This document shows, one piece after another, positions 16,272 to 23,566 of a DNA stretch of 64,000 nucleotides. The notes under the pieces were generated by a model that worked only from the letters and a program-made list of their open reading frames with translations, had not been told where the DNA came from and did not search any database. Within the stretch, counting starts at the first letter, position 1; each line of letters begins with the position of its first letter. Source of the DNA: Anaerostipes caccae L1-92 (GTDB lineage Bacteria; Bacillota; Clostridia; Lachnospirales; Lachnospiraceae); assembly GCF_014467075.1 (NCBI RefSeq), contig NZ_AP023027.1, positions 643,001 to 707,000 on the forward strand. Direction: 5' to 3'. The translations under genes were made by a program, and so were the position numbers.

Positions 16272-18314
16272 TTGAACCCCAAAGGCTACCGGATTACAGG
16301 TACAACCACTTCGAATATTATAAAAGTAGAACCGGACGTTACGACGGACATTACTCTGGATAATGTCAGTGTAACCAGCAGCGGAACTAAAAATTGCATG
16401 GACGTGTCCCATGCCAATGTAACGATTACACTGGTCGGGAATAACCTTTTGTCCTGCGGAGCGACAGCTTATGGCGCTTTGGTCAAGGACGGAATGGACG
16501 ATACCAGATTAATCATTCAGTGTGAACATGCAGATGAAAAAGGACATACGTGTTCCGAAGGGACATGCGGAAAACTAAGAGCCGAGGGAACAGTGGAACA
16601 TGCAACGGCAATCGGAAATATTACTTCAAACCGGACCATTGGCTCAGAAGCGGGATTTTCTAATCTGACCATCAGAGGCGGTATTGTGGAAGCACAGGCA
16701 GGAGGCCACAACTGTGCGATTGGAGCAGCCTGCGGAAGTTATACACACAATTCTGCAACGGATCAGAATAAATATGCCAAAAATATCAGGATCGAAGGAG
16801 GAGTCGTAACAGCCAGAGGAGGGAAAGACTGTGCCGGGCTTGGAGGCGGCAGAGCCACTCCGGTGGACGGCATTTATATTACGGGAGGGACGGTGTATGC
16901 ATCCGGAGGCGCCCATTCTCCGGGGATCGGTTCAGGAGGGATCAGTTCAGACGCAGGCGGTGCTGACATGAATGATCCTGAGTCGATGAATGCGTCAAAT
17001 ATTCAAATTACAGGAGGAGATACTCTTGTTATAGCCGTTGGTGATAAAGATACCGCTATGCCGGGGATTGGCTGCGGCCGGAAGTATGACAATAAAGTGA
17101 AAGGTACGGCAGTGAATATTACTGCAGAACCGGATGCAGGATATCAGGGATATATTCAGGATGGCATTTCTGAGACAGAGTATAATTTTACAGCAGAATC
17201 TCCATTCCAGACAAAGCAGGATATTAAGGTGGATAAATATTTCACCATGGTTTATTTCGGCCCGTTCCGGGATGAAAATAAAATAAACTCAGAGACAAAA
17301 GAACAGCTGGGGGCCAATCATCTGATCAGCAAGACCGGAGGAAAAGGCTTTTCCGAGCAGCAGATCAAAGAGCTGGTGAAGGCAAACGGCAAGGACAAGG
17401 ACGGAAATCCATTTGATACTAATGATTTTACCCTGCCGAACAAGGATCAGATGAATGTTATCAATGAGGCCAAAGAAAAAGGAGAAGTTGGGGATTATCA
17501 GCTGACCATTGCCACAGAAAACGGAACTCAGGTAACGGTTACGGTATCTTTAAGAGGAAACGGTACAGATGCTGCAGTGCCAGGGAGTGATACAGATTCC
17601 GGAATGATAGGTGCCAATGATGTAGAAAAAGAGACCGGAGGAAAAGGCTTTGAGATACAAGAGATTAAGGAACTGTGCGGGATCAAAGGAAAAAATAAAG
17701 ATGGAAATAATCTGAAACTGGAAGATTTTAAAATTGATGAAGATCAGTTTCATGCAATCAATGAGGCAAAGACTTCAAAGAAGACCGGAAAGTTTCCGCT
17801 GACCTACGAGACGCCGGAGGGAGAGAAGGTAACGGTGGAAGTACTGCTCACCGGAACAGTGGAGATTTCATTTGACACTGGAGGAGGAACGAAGGCTCCG
17901 GAGATGCAGAGCATAGACAGCGGCCAAACAGTGGTAAAACCAACGGACCCGGCAAGAGAGGGATACGTTTTTGAAGGATGGTATTATACAGATAGAGAAG
18001 GGAACGAAGTCCTGTGGGATTTTGAAGAGCCTGTCTATGAAAATATAACTCTGAAAGCCAGATGGAAAGAAGTGCCAAAGACAGAAATTATAGAGCAGAA
18101 TCAGATTACAACAGAAACGCCGGCAGATTCAGAACAGCCGACCACAGCAAAACAGCCGATGCCTGACTGGGAGTACAGCAAAAGGAAAAAGACAGAGAGG
18201 GCTCAAGAGAAAACAGCCAAAACCGGAGATAAAAAGGGAAGTCTGTTTTTCCTTATCCTCTTTGGAGGTTCATTGGCAGGGGCAGGAATTTTATTAAACA
18301 AGAAGATAAGATAA
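16272..18314 (+). CDS. Phase-variable locus 1, surface-protein body (beta-helix-like, repeats, KTGD tail)
   Basis: 680 residues from the TTG at 16272, but that codon has no ribosome site and the frame is open back to the tract, so this is the continuation of the leader rather than a gene start. Order: glycine-rich beta-helix-like region resembling Cthe_2159-type carbohydrate-binding proteins (to about 330, with rungs such as IYITGGTVYASGG); conserved Cys/His motif QCEHADEKGHTC; YFGPFRDEN; two repeats of about 100 residues starting TGGKGF; a Listeria-Bacteroides repeat (GYVFEGWYYTD); a linker; TAKTGD, a hydrophobic helix and a basic tail. Predicted to be anchored outside the cell when ON. Confidence 0.75.
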   Translation: MNPKGYRITGTTTSNIIKVEPDVTTDITLDNVSVTSSGTKNCMDVSHANVTITLVGNNLLSCGATAYGALVKDGMDDTRLIIQCEHADEKGHTCSEGTCGKLRAEGTVEHATAIGNITSNRTIGSEAGFSNLTIRGGIVEAQAGGHNCAIGAACGSYTHNSATDQNKYAKNIRIEGGVVTARGGKDCAGLGGGRATPVDGIYITGGTVYASGGAHSPGIGSGGISSDAGGADMNDPESMNASNIQITGGDTLVIAVGDKDTAMPGIGCGRKYDNKVKGTAVNITAEPDAGYQGYIQDGISETEYNFTAESPFQTKQDIKVDKYFTMVYFGPFRDENKINSETKEQLGANHLISKTGGKGFSEQQIKELVKANGKDKDGNPFDTNDFTLPNKDQMNVINEAKEKGEVGDYQLTIATENGTQVTVTVSLRGNGTDAAVPGSDTDSGMIGANDVEKETGGKGFEIQEIKELCGIKGKNKDGNNLKLEDFKIDEDQFHAINEAKTSKKTGKFPLTYETPEGEKVTVEVLLTGTVEISFDTGGGTKAPEMQSIDSGQTVVKPTDPAREGYVFEGWYYTDREGNEVLWDFEEPVYENITLKARWKEVPKTEIIEQNQITTETPADSEQPTTAKQPMPDWEYSKRKKTERAQEKTAKTGDKKGSLFFLILFGGSLAGAGILLNKKIR

Positions 18315-18321
18315 AACACAT

Positions 18322-18357
18322 ACCGGAATACTAATCAGATTAGTGTTCCGGTTTTTT
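18322..18357 (+). terminator. Terminator after locus 1
   Basis: ACCGGAATACTAAT pairs with ATTAGTGTTCCGGT around a CAG loop, followed by a T run. Confidence 0.85.
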
Positions 18358-18457
18358 GACAGGTATTGAGTAAAAAAGATAAGATATATAACAGCAAGTA
18401 AAATCAAGCAGAAGACAGTCTATTTCCTTATAATAAATTTAGGGTGGTTGAAACGAG

Positions 18458-19444
18458 GTGAACAGACGAATGTATGAGTGGCAGAGGCAGATCCAAGCGA
18501 TCGTTGATGAAATTGACAGATGTATTATGAACTATAATGATGAAGCGCTGACACTGTGCTTTCTTTCCCGAAGGCTGGGTTATTCAGAGTTTTACACAAC
18601 AAGAAAGTTTAAAGAAATATCGGGGATTCCGTTCAGGGATTATCTGCGGCTCAGAAAATTGGCCTTTGCGCTGAAAGAAGTGCGGGACAGTGAGAAAAGC
18701 ATTTTGGATATTGCGTTTGATTATGGTTTTTCGTCACATGAAGCTTTTACGAGAGCCTTTAAGAGAACATACGGCGTGACTCCGAGTGAATACCGGAAAA
18801 GGCCGAAGCCAGTCGTTCTTCGTACAAAAATTACTCCGTTTGACCGCTACTTTTTTGGATTAGGAGAAATCGGCATGAAGAAATCTGAAGATGATATTAA
18901 AATTTATTTTGTAACGATTCCCGCACACAAATATTTGCATATTAAGAATTATGAGAGCAATGGGTATTGGGATTTTTGGCAGAAACAAAATCTCATTCCC
19001 GGACAGGATTATGAGACGATCTGTGGTCTGCTTGACAGCATCAAGGGAAAACTGGATGATGATGGAGGGAGTGAGCCTAACAGCGGCAGCGGCCAGATCA
19101 TGGCATATATTAATGATCCGGACGGCAGGCTCTGTGACTGGGGTTTTCTGCGCACGGAGTCTCATGGTGTGCGTCTTCCGGCGGATTACACCGGCGAGGT
19201 ACCGCCTCAGATGCAGCTGATGGATGTTCCCGAAGCCGAGTATGTAGTTTTCGAGCACGGTCCGTTCGATTATGAGCAGGAAAACCGAAGTGTGGAGGAA
19301 AAGATTGAAAAGGCAATGGCAGAATTTGATTTTGAAGGAACCGGATATCGCTATGACACGACTCCCGGCAGAATCATTTATTTTTATTTTAATCCGGAAA
19401 AACATTTTAAATATATCCGGCCGGTGCGAAAAGAAAAAAACTGA
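18458..19444 (+). CDS. AraC-family regulator with GyrI-like effector domain
   Basis: 328 residues from GTG 18458; ATG 18470 (MYEWQRQ) has GAGGTG 9 bp upstream and is equally possible. Two helix-turn-helix motifs fill residues about 15-115 (LSRRLGYSEFYTTRKFKE; ILDIAFDYGFSSHEAFTRAFKRTYG), followed by a GyrI/AraC-type small-molecule-binding domain (IPAHKYLHIKNYES...VFEHGPFDYE...GYRYDTTPGRIIYFYF). Likely binds a hydrophobic or cationic compound and regulates transcription. It lies between surface loci 1 and 2 in the same orientation but has its own upstream gap; a role in controlling them is possible but unsupported. Confidence 0.85.
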   Translation: MNRRMYEWQRQIQAIVDEIDRCIMNYNDEALTLCFLSRRLGYSEFYTTRKFKEISGIPFRDYLRLRKLAFALKEVRDSEKSILDIAFDYGFSSHEAFTRAFKRTYGVTPSEYRKRPKPVVLRTKITPFDRYFFGLGEIGMKKSEDDIKIYFVTIPAHKYLHIKNYESNGYWDFWQKQNLIPGQDYETICGLLDSIKGKLDDDGGSEPNSGSGQIMAYINDPDGRLCDWGFLRTESHGVRLPADYTGEVPPQMQLMDVPEAEYVVFEHGPFDYEQENRSVEEKIEKAMAEFDFEGTGYRYDTTPGRIIYFYFNPEKHFKYIRPVRKEKN

Positions 19445-19521
19445 TGACATTTTCCACACGATTTCCGTTCGGCTCTTAGAATGCCTTACTCCAATCATGT
19501 GGAAAATGGACATAATGTCTG
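19443..19521 (-). repeat. Dispersed palindromic element, copy 1 (inverted)
   Basis: About 79 bp that can fold through ATTTTCCACACGATT / AATCATGTGGAAAAT. Its reverse complement matches the element at 28170-28245 over nearly its whole length, including the block beginning CAGAYATTAYGTCCATTTTC. It starts at the stop of the AraC gene. Confidence 0.65.
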
Positions 19522-19561
19522 TTGGAGAAGGGCCTCTGTCAAAAAAGGTGCCACTTTTCGA

Positions 19562-19626
19562 AAGTTATTTACCGCTATTGGAGGAGCGCATTTCAAAATC
19601 GCGACGGAAATAGTGGTAAATAACTT
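19562..19626 (+). repeat. Inverted repeat in the 19444-19892 intergenic region
   Basis: AAGTTATTTACCGCTATT (19562-19579) and AATAGTGGTAAATAACTT (19609-19626) are complementary at 17 of 18 positions. No coding region is apparent here. It may be a remnant of a small mobile element or a structured RNA. Confidence 0.6.
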
Positions 19627-19747
19627 ATACCTTATCGCGCAAAGCGCGCCCACCCGAAGGGTATAAAACACGGTGTGCCCTGTGGGTATACCTTATCGCG
19701 CAAAGCGCGTCCACCCGAAGGGTATAAAACACGGTGAACCCTGTGAG
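19626..19747 (+). repeat. 61-bp tandem repeat, two copies
   Basis: Units 19626-19686 and 19687-19747 differ at only a few positions, and a third copy begins TATAC at 19748. Each holds the inner palindrome CGCGCAAAGCGCG and TATACC/GGGTATA ends, so each can form a hairpin. No coding region is apparent. Confidence 0.85.
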
Positions 19748-19758
19748 TATACAGCATC

Positions 19759-19793
19759 AGGCAGCAAAAATTCATTTTTGCTGCCTAGTTTTC
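19759..19793 (+). terminator. Terminator upstream of locus 2
   Basis: AGGCAGCAAAAA pairs with TTTTTGCTGCCT around a four-base loop, followed by a T-rich stretch. Confidence 0.8.
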
Positions 19794-19808
19794 TTTTTTA
19801 TCGGAAAA

Positions 19809-19844
19809 CTAACTTTTTTATAAAGGACGAGTACCTGATATAAA
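19809..19844 (+). promoter_or_regulatory. Shared CTAAC...TATAAA upstream signature, locus 2
   Basis: CTAAC 19809-19813 and TATAAA 19839-19844, 25 bp apart as in loci 1, 3 and 4; followed by the same ACTCGAAGTGG segment. Confidence 0.6.
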
Positions 19845-19891
19845 AACTCGAAGTGGAAAAGGAAAAATATTATAACAGGGGGATCACAAAG

Positions 19892-20266
19892 ATGAGAAGG
19901 AAAAGACGAATCTGGATATTCGCTGTGGTATTAGCCATGGCGGCAGTTCAGGGAACTGTTTTTGCAGGGGCAGGGGCTCAGGATGTAGAGAGTTCAGTGG
20001 AAGCCATGACAGAGACAACGAAGACTGAAATGGTCCTGAATACAACAGGATCTGTGGAAACTGTAAAAGAGCAGAAAGATTTGCCAGAAGAGGTAAAACA
20101 AATTTCAGCCAAAGACCGAGAAGAAATTGACATGAAAAAAAGCAGTACGAGACAGGTCCAAAAGTCTGTAAAAAAGACGGCTGACGGACAGACATTGTTG
20201 GATGTAAGCAAAGGAAATATCACGATTACAAGCGCCGGAGCGACCGGGGGGGGGTACAAGCAGTGA
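19892..20266 (+). CDS. Phase-variable locus 2, secretion-signal leader (OFF)
   Basis: 124 residues from the ATG at 19892, which has CAGGGGGAT upstream; in-frame codons back to 19853 cover the promoter region and lack a ribosome site. The signal peptide is basic (MRRKRRIW) and ends QGTVFAGA. A Glu/Thr/Lys-rich linker leads to TLLDVSKGNITITSAGATGGG and the tract. With G9 the frame stops at YKQ. Confidence 0.75.
   Translation: MRRKRRIWIFAVVLAMAAVQGTVFAGAGAQDVESSVEAMTETTKTEMVLNTTGSVETVKEQKDLPEEVKQISAKDREEIDMKKSSTRQVQKSVKKTADGQTLLDVSKGNITITSAGATGGGYKQ
20246..20254 (+). repeat. Homopolymeric G tract (G9), locus 2 phase switch
   Basis: Nine G. Leader and body frames join only at G8 or G11. Within the 41 bp block (20235-20275) identical to loci 1, 3 and 4. 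Confidence 0.85.
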
Positions 20267-20273
20267 GACATCT

Positions 20274-22286
20274 TTGAACCCCAACGGTTACCGGATTACG
20301 GGAACCACCACTTCGAATTGTATTAAGGTAGAGCCAGGTGTTACAACAGATCTTACTCTTGACAATGTCAGTGTGACGAGCAACAGCGGGAATAAAAATT
20401 GTATGGATGTGTCCCATGCTAATGTGACTATTACATTGGTAGGGAGTAACATACTTTCTTGTGGAATTCAGAGCTACGGAGCATTAGTGAAAGATGGAAT
20501 GGATGACACAAAACTGATTATTCAATGCGAACACTCAGATGAGAAAGGACATCAGTGTACGGAAAATGCTTGTGGTTCTCTTGAGGCTAAGGGAACTGCG
20601 ACACATGCAACAGCGATCGGAAATATTGTAAGAAATAGAACAGTAGCGGACGAGTCTGGATTTTCAAATTTGACGATCAAAGGAGGAATTATCAAAGCAA
20701 AAGCTGGCGAACATAACTGTGCTATCGGAGCTGCCTGTGGGAGTTTTACAAATGGTGGGAAATTTACGAAAAATATAAGGATTAGCGGAGGAATTGTTAC
20801 TGCAGAAGGAGGAGAGGATTGTGCAGGCATAGGTGGAGGAAGGTTAACTCCTGTTAATGGAATCTATATAACGGGGGGAACTGTTTATGCAACTGGCGGA
20901 AAATATTCTCCTGGAATTGGTTCTGGAGGATTTGTTGATGGGACAGAGGATTTTATGCCTGAGGCTTATAATGTATCTAATATTATTATTAGCGGAGGAA
21001 ATACCTTAGTCAGGGCAGTCGGAGATAAAACTACTGATGTACCGGGGATTGGCTGCGGTAAAGCAGGGAACGCTGTGATAGGCAGCGCTTCTAATGTAGC
21101 TGCAGTTCCAGACACCGGTTATCAGGGATATATCCAAGACGGAACATCCGAGACAGAATATGATTTTACAGAGGAATCACCATTTCAAGCTAAGCAGAAT
21201 ATTAAAGTAGACAAATATTTTACGATGGTTTATTTTGGTCCGTTCCGGGATGAAAATAAGATTAATCCGAATAATAAGGAACAACTGGGAGCTAATCATA
21301 TTATCAGTAAAACCGGAGGAGAGGGATTCACCGGGGAGCAGCTCAAAGAGCTGGCGAAAGCAAACGGGAAGGACAAAGACGGGAATCCATTTAACTTAGA
21401 AGATTTTACTCTGCCCAATCAAGATCAGATCAATAACATTAATGAGGCAAAGAAGAACGGAGAGGTCGGAGATTACCAGCTGACGATTTCCACAGAAAAT
21501 AACACTCAGGTAACGATTACTGTCTCTTTGAGAGGAAACGGAACCGATGCAGCAAAGCCGGACGGAGGAACCGAGTCCGGCATGGTGGGAGCCAACGACG
21601 TGGAAAAAGAGACCGGAGGGAAGGCATTTGAAGAGGATGAAATCAAAGAACTGTGCGGGATCAAAGGCAAAGATAAAGACGGAAATAATCTGAAACTGGA
21701 AGAATTTAAGATTGATGAAGGCCAGCTGAAAGCTATTAATGAAGCCAAGACATCCAAAAATACAGGAAAGTTTCCGCTGACCTATGAGACACCGGATGGA
21801 GAAAAGGTGACGGTAGAAGTGCTGCTCACAGGAACTGTGGAAGTATCTTTTGATACAAATGGAGGCAGCAAACCACCGGAAATGCAGAGCACGGACAGTG
21901 GGAAGAAGATATCAAAGCCAGAAGACCCGGTAAAAGACGGATATACATTTGAGGGCTGGTATTACACAGACAAAGAGGGAAATGAAACAGAGTGGAACTT
22001 TGATGATCCAGTGTATGAAAATATGACATTAAAAGCCAGATGGAAAGAAGTACCCACAACAGAGACCACAGAGCAGAGTATGCCTACAACGGAAACAAAG
22101 ACAAAATCAGCATCTACAACTGAAAAGTCTGTACCGGACTGGGAATACAGCAGACGAAAAATCTCAGAACAGACTGTCTCAAGAACAGCAAAAACAGGGG
22201 ATGAGACAAATATAGTTTATTGTTTGATAGCTTTGGGAGCTTCTTTGTCTTGTATCATTTTAGCTAAGAAAAAGTTATTTCGATGA
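20274..22286 (+). CDS. Phase-variable locus 2, surface-protein body
   Basis: 670 residues from a TTG without ribosome site; the frame is open from the tract. Same order as locus 1: beta-helix-like rungs (about 1-320; GGIVTAEGGEDCAGIGGG), QCEHSDEKGHQC motif, YFGPFRDEN, two repeats (TGGEGF and TGGKAF), Listeria-Bacteroides repeat (GYTFEGWYYTD), WEYSRR linker, TAKTGDET, hydrophobic helix and Lys/Arg end. The body is more AT-rich in its first third than locus 1, a sign of mosaic history. Confidence 0.75.
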   Translation: MNPNGYRITGTTTSNCIKVEPGVTTDLTLDNVSVTSNSGNKNCMDVSHANVTITLVGSNILSCGIQSYGALVKDGMDDTKLIIQCEHSDEKGHQCTENACGSLEAKGTATHATAIGNIVRNRTVADESGFSNLTIKGGIIKAKAGEHNCAIGAACGSFTNGGKFTKNIRISGGIVTAEGGEDCAGIGGGRLTPVNGIYITGGTVYATGGKYSPGIGSGGFVDGTEDFMPEAYNVSNIIISGGNTLVRAVGDKTTDVPGIGCGKAGNAVIGSASNVAAVPDTGYQGYIQDGTSETEYDFTEESPFQAKQNIKVDKYFTMVYFGPFRDENKINPNNKEQLGANHIISKTGGEGFTGEQLKELAKANGKDKDGNPFNLEDFTLPNQDQINNINEAKKNGEVGDYQLTISTENNTQVTITVSLRGNGTDAAKPDGGTESGMVGANDVEKETGGKAFEEDEIKELCGIKGKDKDGNNLKLEEFKIDEGQLKAINEAKTSKNTGKFPLTYETPDGEKVTVEVLLTGTVEVSFDTNGGSKPPEMQSTDSGKKISKPEDPVKDGYTFEGWYYTDKEGNETEWNFDDPVYENMTLKARWKEVPTTETTEQSMPTTETKTKSASTTEKSVPDWEYSRRKISEQTVSRTAKTGDETNIVYCLIALGASLSCIILAKKKLFR

Positions 22287-22366
22287 CTGGCACAGAGTTG
22301 TTTGACAATTTCGTGAACAGAGATTAAGATAAAAGAAAATTCAAGTATCGGACGAACAGTAATCAG

Positions 22367-22942
22367 ATGGAGGACTATATTGTGGGTGAAATACTGAAAT
22401 TTTCTAATAGAGAGGGCTTTCGTAACTGGCTATCAGATCATTGTGTTTCCAGTGAGGGTGTATGGCTGTTATTCGGCAAGGCAGGCGGACCGAAAACCAT
22501 TAAAGCAGGTGAGGCACTTGAGGAAGCTCTCTGTTTTGGATGGATTGACGGACAAATGAAACGTATTGATGAGACGAGTTACAAAAAGTATTTTTCTTCG
22601 CGCAGGAAAAACAGCAAATGGTCTGAGAAGAACAAAGTGCTGGCCAAGAAACTTGAAAAGCAAGGAATGATGACTGATCATGGCAAGGAAAAGATAAAGC
22701 AGGCTAAAGAAAATGGTCAATGGGATGCTCCCCAAAAACCAGTAATTACAGAGGAAGAAATCGATGTTTTATCTGCTCTGCTGAGAGCATATGAACCGGC
22801 TTACTCCAATTTTCAGCAGATGTCCCCGTCGGTAAAGAAGACATATACGCGGGCATATTTTGATGCAAAAACGGATGCCGGAAGGGAGAAACGTATAAGC
22901 TGGATGGTCGGCCGGCTTAATAAAAATTTAAAACCTATGTAA
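22367..22942 (+). CDS. YdeI/OmpD-associated family protein
   Basis: 191 residues. Matches the YdeI family: an N-terminal part with W-L (NWLSDHCVSSEGVWLLFGK), the family-typical EALCFGWIDGQMKRID, and FSSRRKNSKWSEKN, followed by a C-terminal helical part (TYTRAYFDAKTDAGREKRI). Family members are linked to peptide or bacteriocin resistance or are of unknown function. Lies alone between surface loci 2 and 3; a joint role is not shown. Confidence 0.8.
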   Translation: MEDYIVGEILKFSNREGFRNWLSDHCVSSEGVWLLFGKAGGPKTIKAGEALEEALCFGWIDGQMKRIDETSYKKYFSSRRKNSKWSEKNKVLAKKLEKQGMMTDHGKEKIKQAKENGQWDAPQKPVITEEEIDVLSALLRAYEPAYSNFQQMSPSVKKTYTRAYFDAKTDAGREKRISWMVGRLNKNLKPM

Positions 22943-22964
22943 AGCTACATATATTATGATAAAG

Positions 22965-22996
22965 CCAGGCAGCGATATTTTGCTGTCTGGTTTTAT
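22965..22996 (+). terminator. Terminator after the YdeI-family gene
   Basis: CCAGGCAGC / GCTGTCTGG stem with a seven-base loop, followed by TTTTATTT. Confidence 0.75.
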
Positions 22997-23012
22997 TTGA
23001 GGCAAAAGGGAA

Positions 23013-23048
23013 CTAACTTTTTAATAAAGGACCAGTACCTGATATAAA
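23013..23048 (+). promoter_or_regulatory. Shared CTAAC...TATAAA upstream signature, locus 3
   Basis: CTAAC 23013-23017 and TATAAA 23043-23048, 25 bp apart. Seven extra bases follow before the shared CTCGAAGTGG. Confidence 0.6.
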
Positions 23049-23094
23049 AACCAAAAACTCGAAGTGGAAAAATAATAACAGGGGGATCACAAAG

Positions 23095-23475
23095 ATGAAG
23101 AAGAAAAGAAGAATCTGGATATTTGCTGTGGCTGTGGCCATGACAGCAGTTCAGGGGACTGTTTTTGCAGAGGCTCAGGAGACTGGAAGTCCAGTGGAAG
23201 CCGTAAAAGAAACAATTTCGGAAACAACAGAATCTGAACAGATTTTGGATACAAAAGCACTTATGGAGAATTTAAAGGATCAGATAAATCTGTCGGAAGA
23301 GGCAAAACATATTTCAAACGAAGATCAGAGAGAAATCGACATTAAAAAACCCAGTAAGAAACAAGTGCAGAAGACTGCAAAAAAGACGGCTGAAGGACAG
23401 ACATTATTAGACGTAAGCAAAGGAAGTATCATGATTAAAAGTACCGGAGCGACCGGGGGGGGGTACAAGCAGTGA
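23095..23475 (+). CDS. Phase-variable locus 3, secretion-signal leader (OFF)
   Basis: 126 residues; CAGGGGGAT upstream. Signal peptide ending QGTVFAEAQE, acidic linker, Lys-rich stretch, then TLLDVSKGSIMI and the tract. With G9 the frame ends GGGYKQ. Confidence 0.75.
   Translation: MKKKRRIWIFAVAVAMTAVQGTVFAEAQETGSPVEAVKETISETTESEQILDTKALMENLKDQINLSEEAKHISNEDQREIDIKKPSKKQVQKTAKKTAEGQTLLDVSKGSIMIKSTGATGGGYKQ
23455..23463 (+). repeat. Homopolymeric G tract (G9), locus 3 phase switch
   Basis: Nine G; G8 or G11 would be in frame. In the invariant 41 bp block 23444-23484. Confidence 0.85.
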
Positions 23476-23566
23476 GACATCTTTAAACCCCAAAGGCTAT
23501 CGGATTACGGGTACAACCACTTCGAATAATATTAAAGTAGAATCAGGTATTACAACGGACATTACA

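Noticed and set aside
19626..19747. CRISPR array
   Set aside because: Only two directly adjacent 61 bp units, no spacers and no cas genes.
16272..22286. The bodies of loci 1 and 2 as independent genes starting at TTG
   Set aside because: The TTG lies in conserved coding sequence that continues upstream to the tract, there is no ribosome site, and an exported protein would lack its signal peptide.
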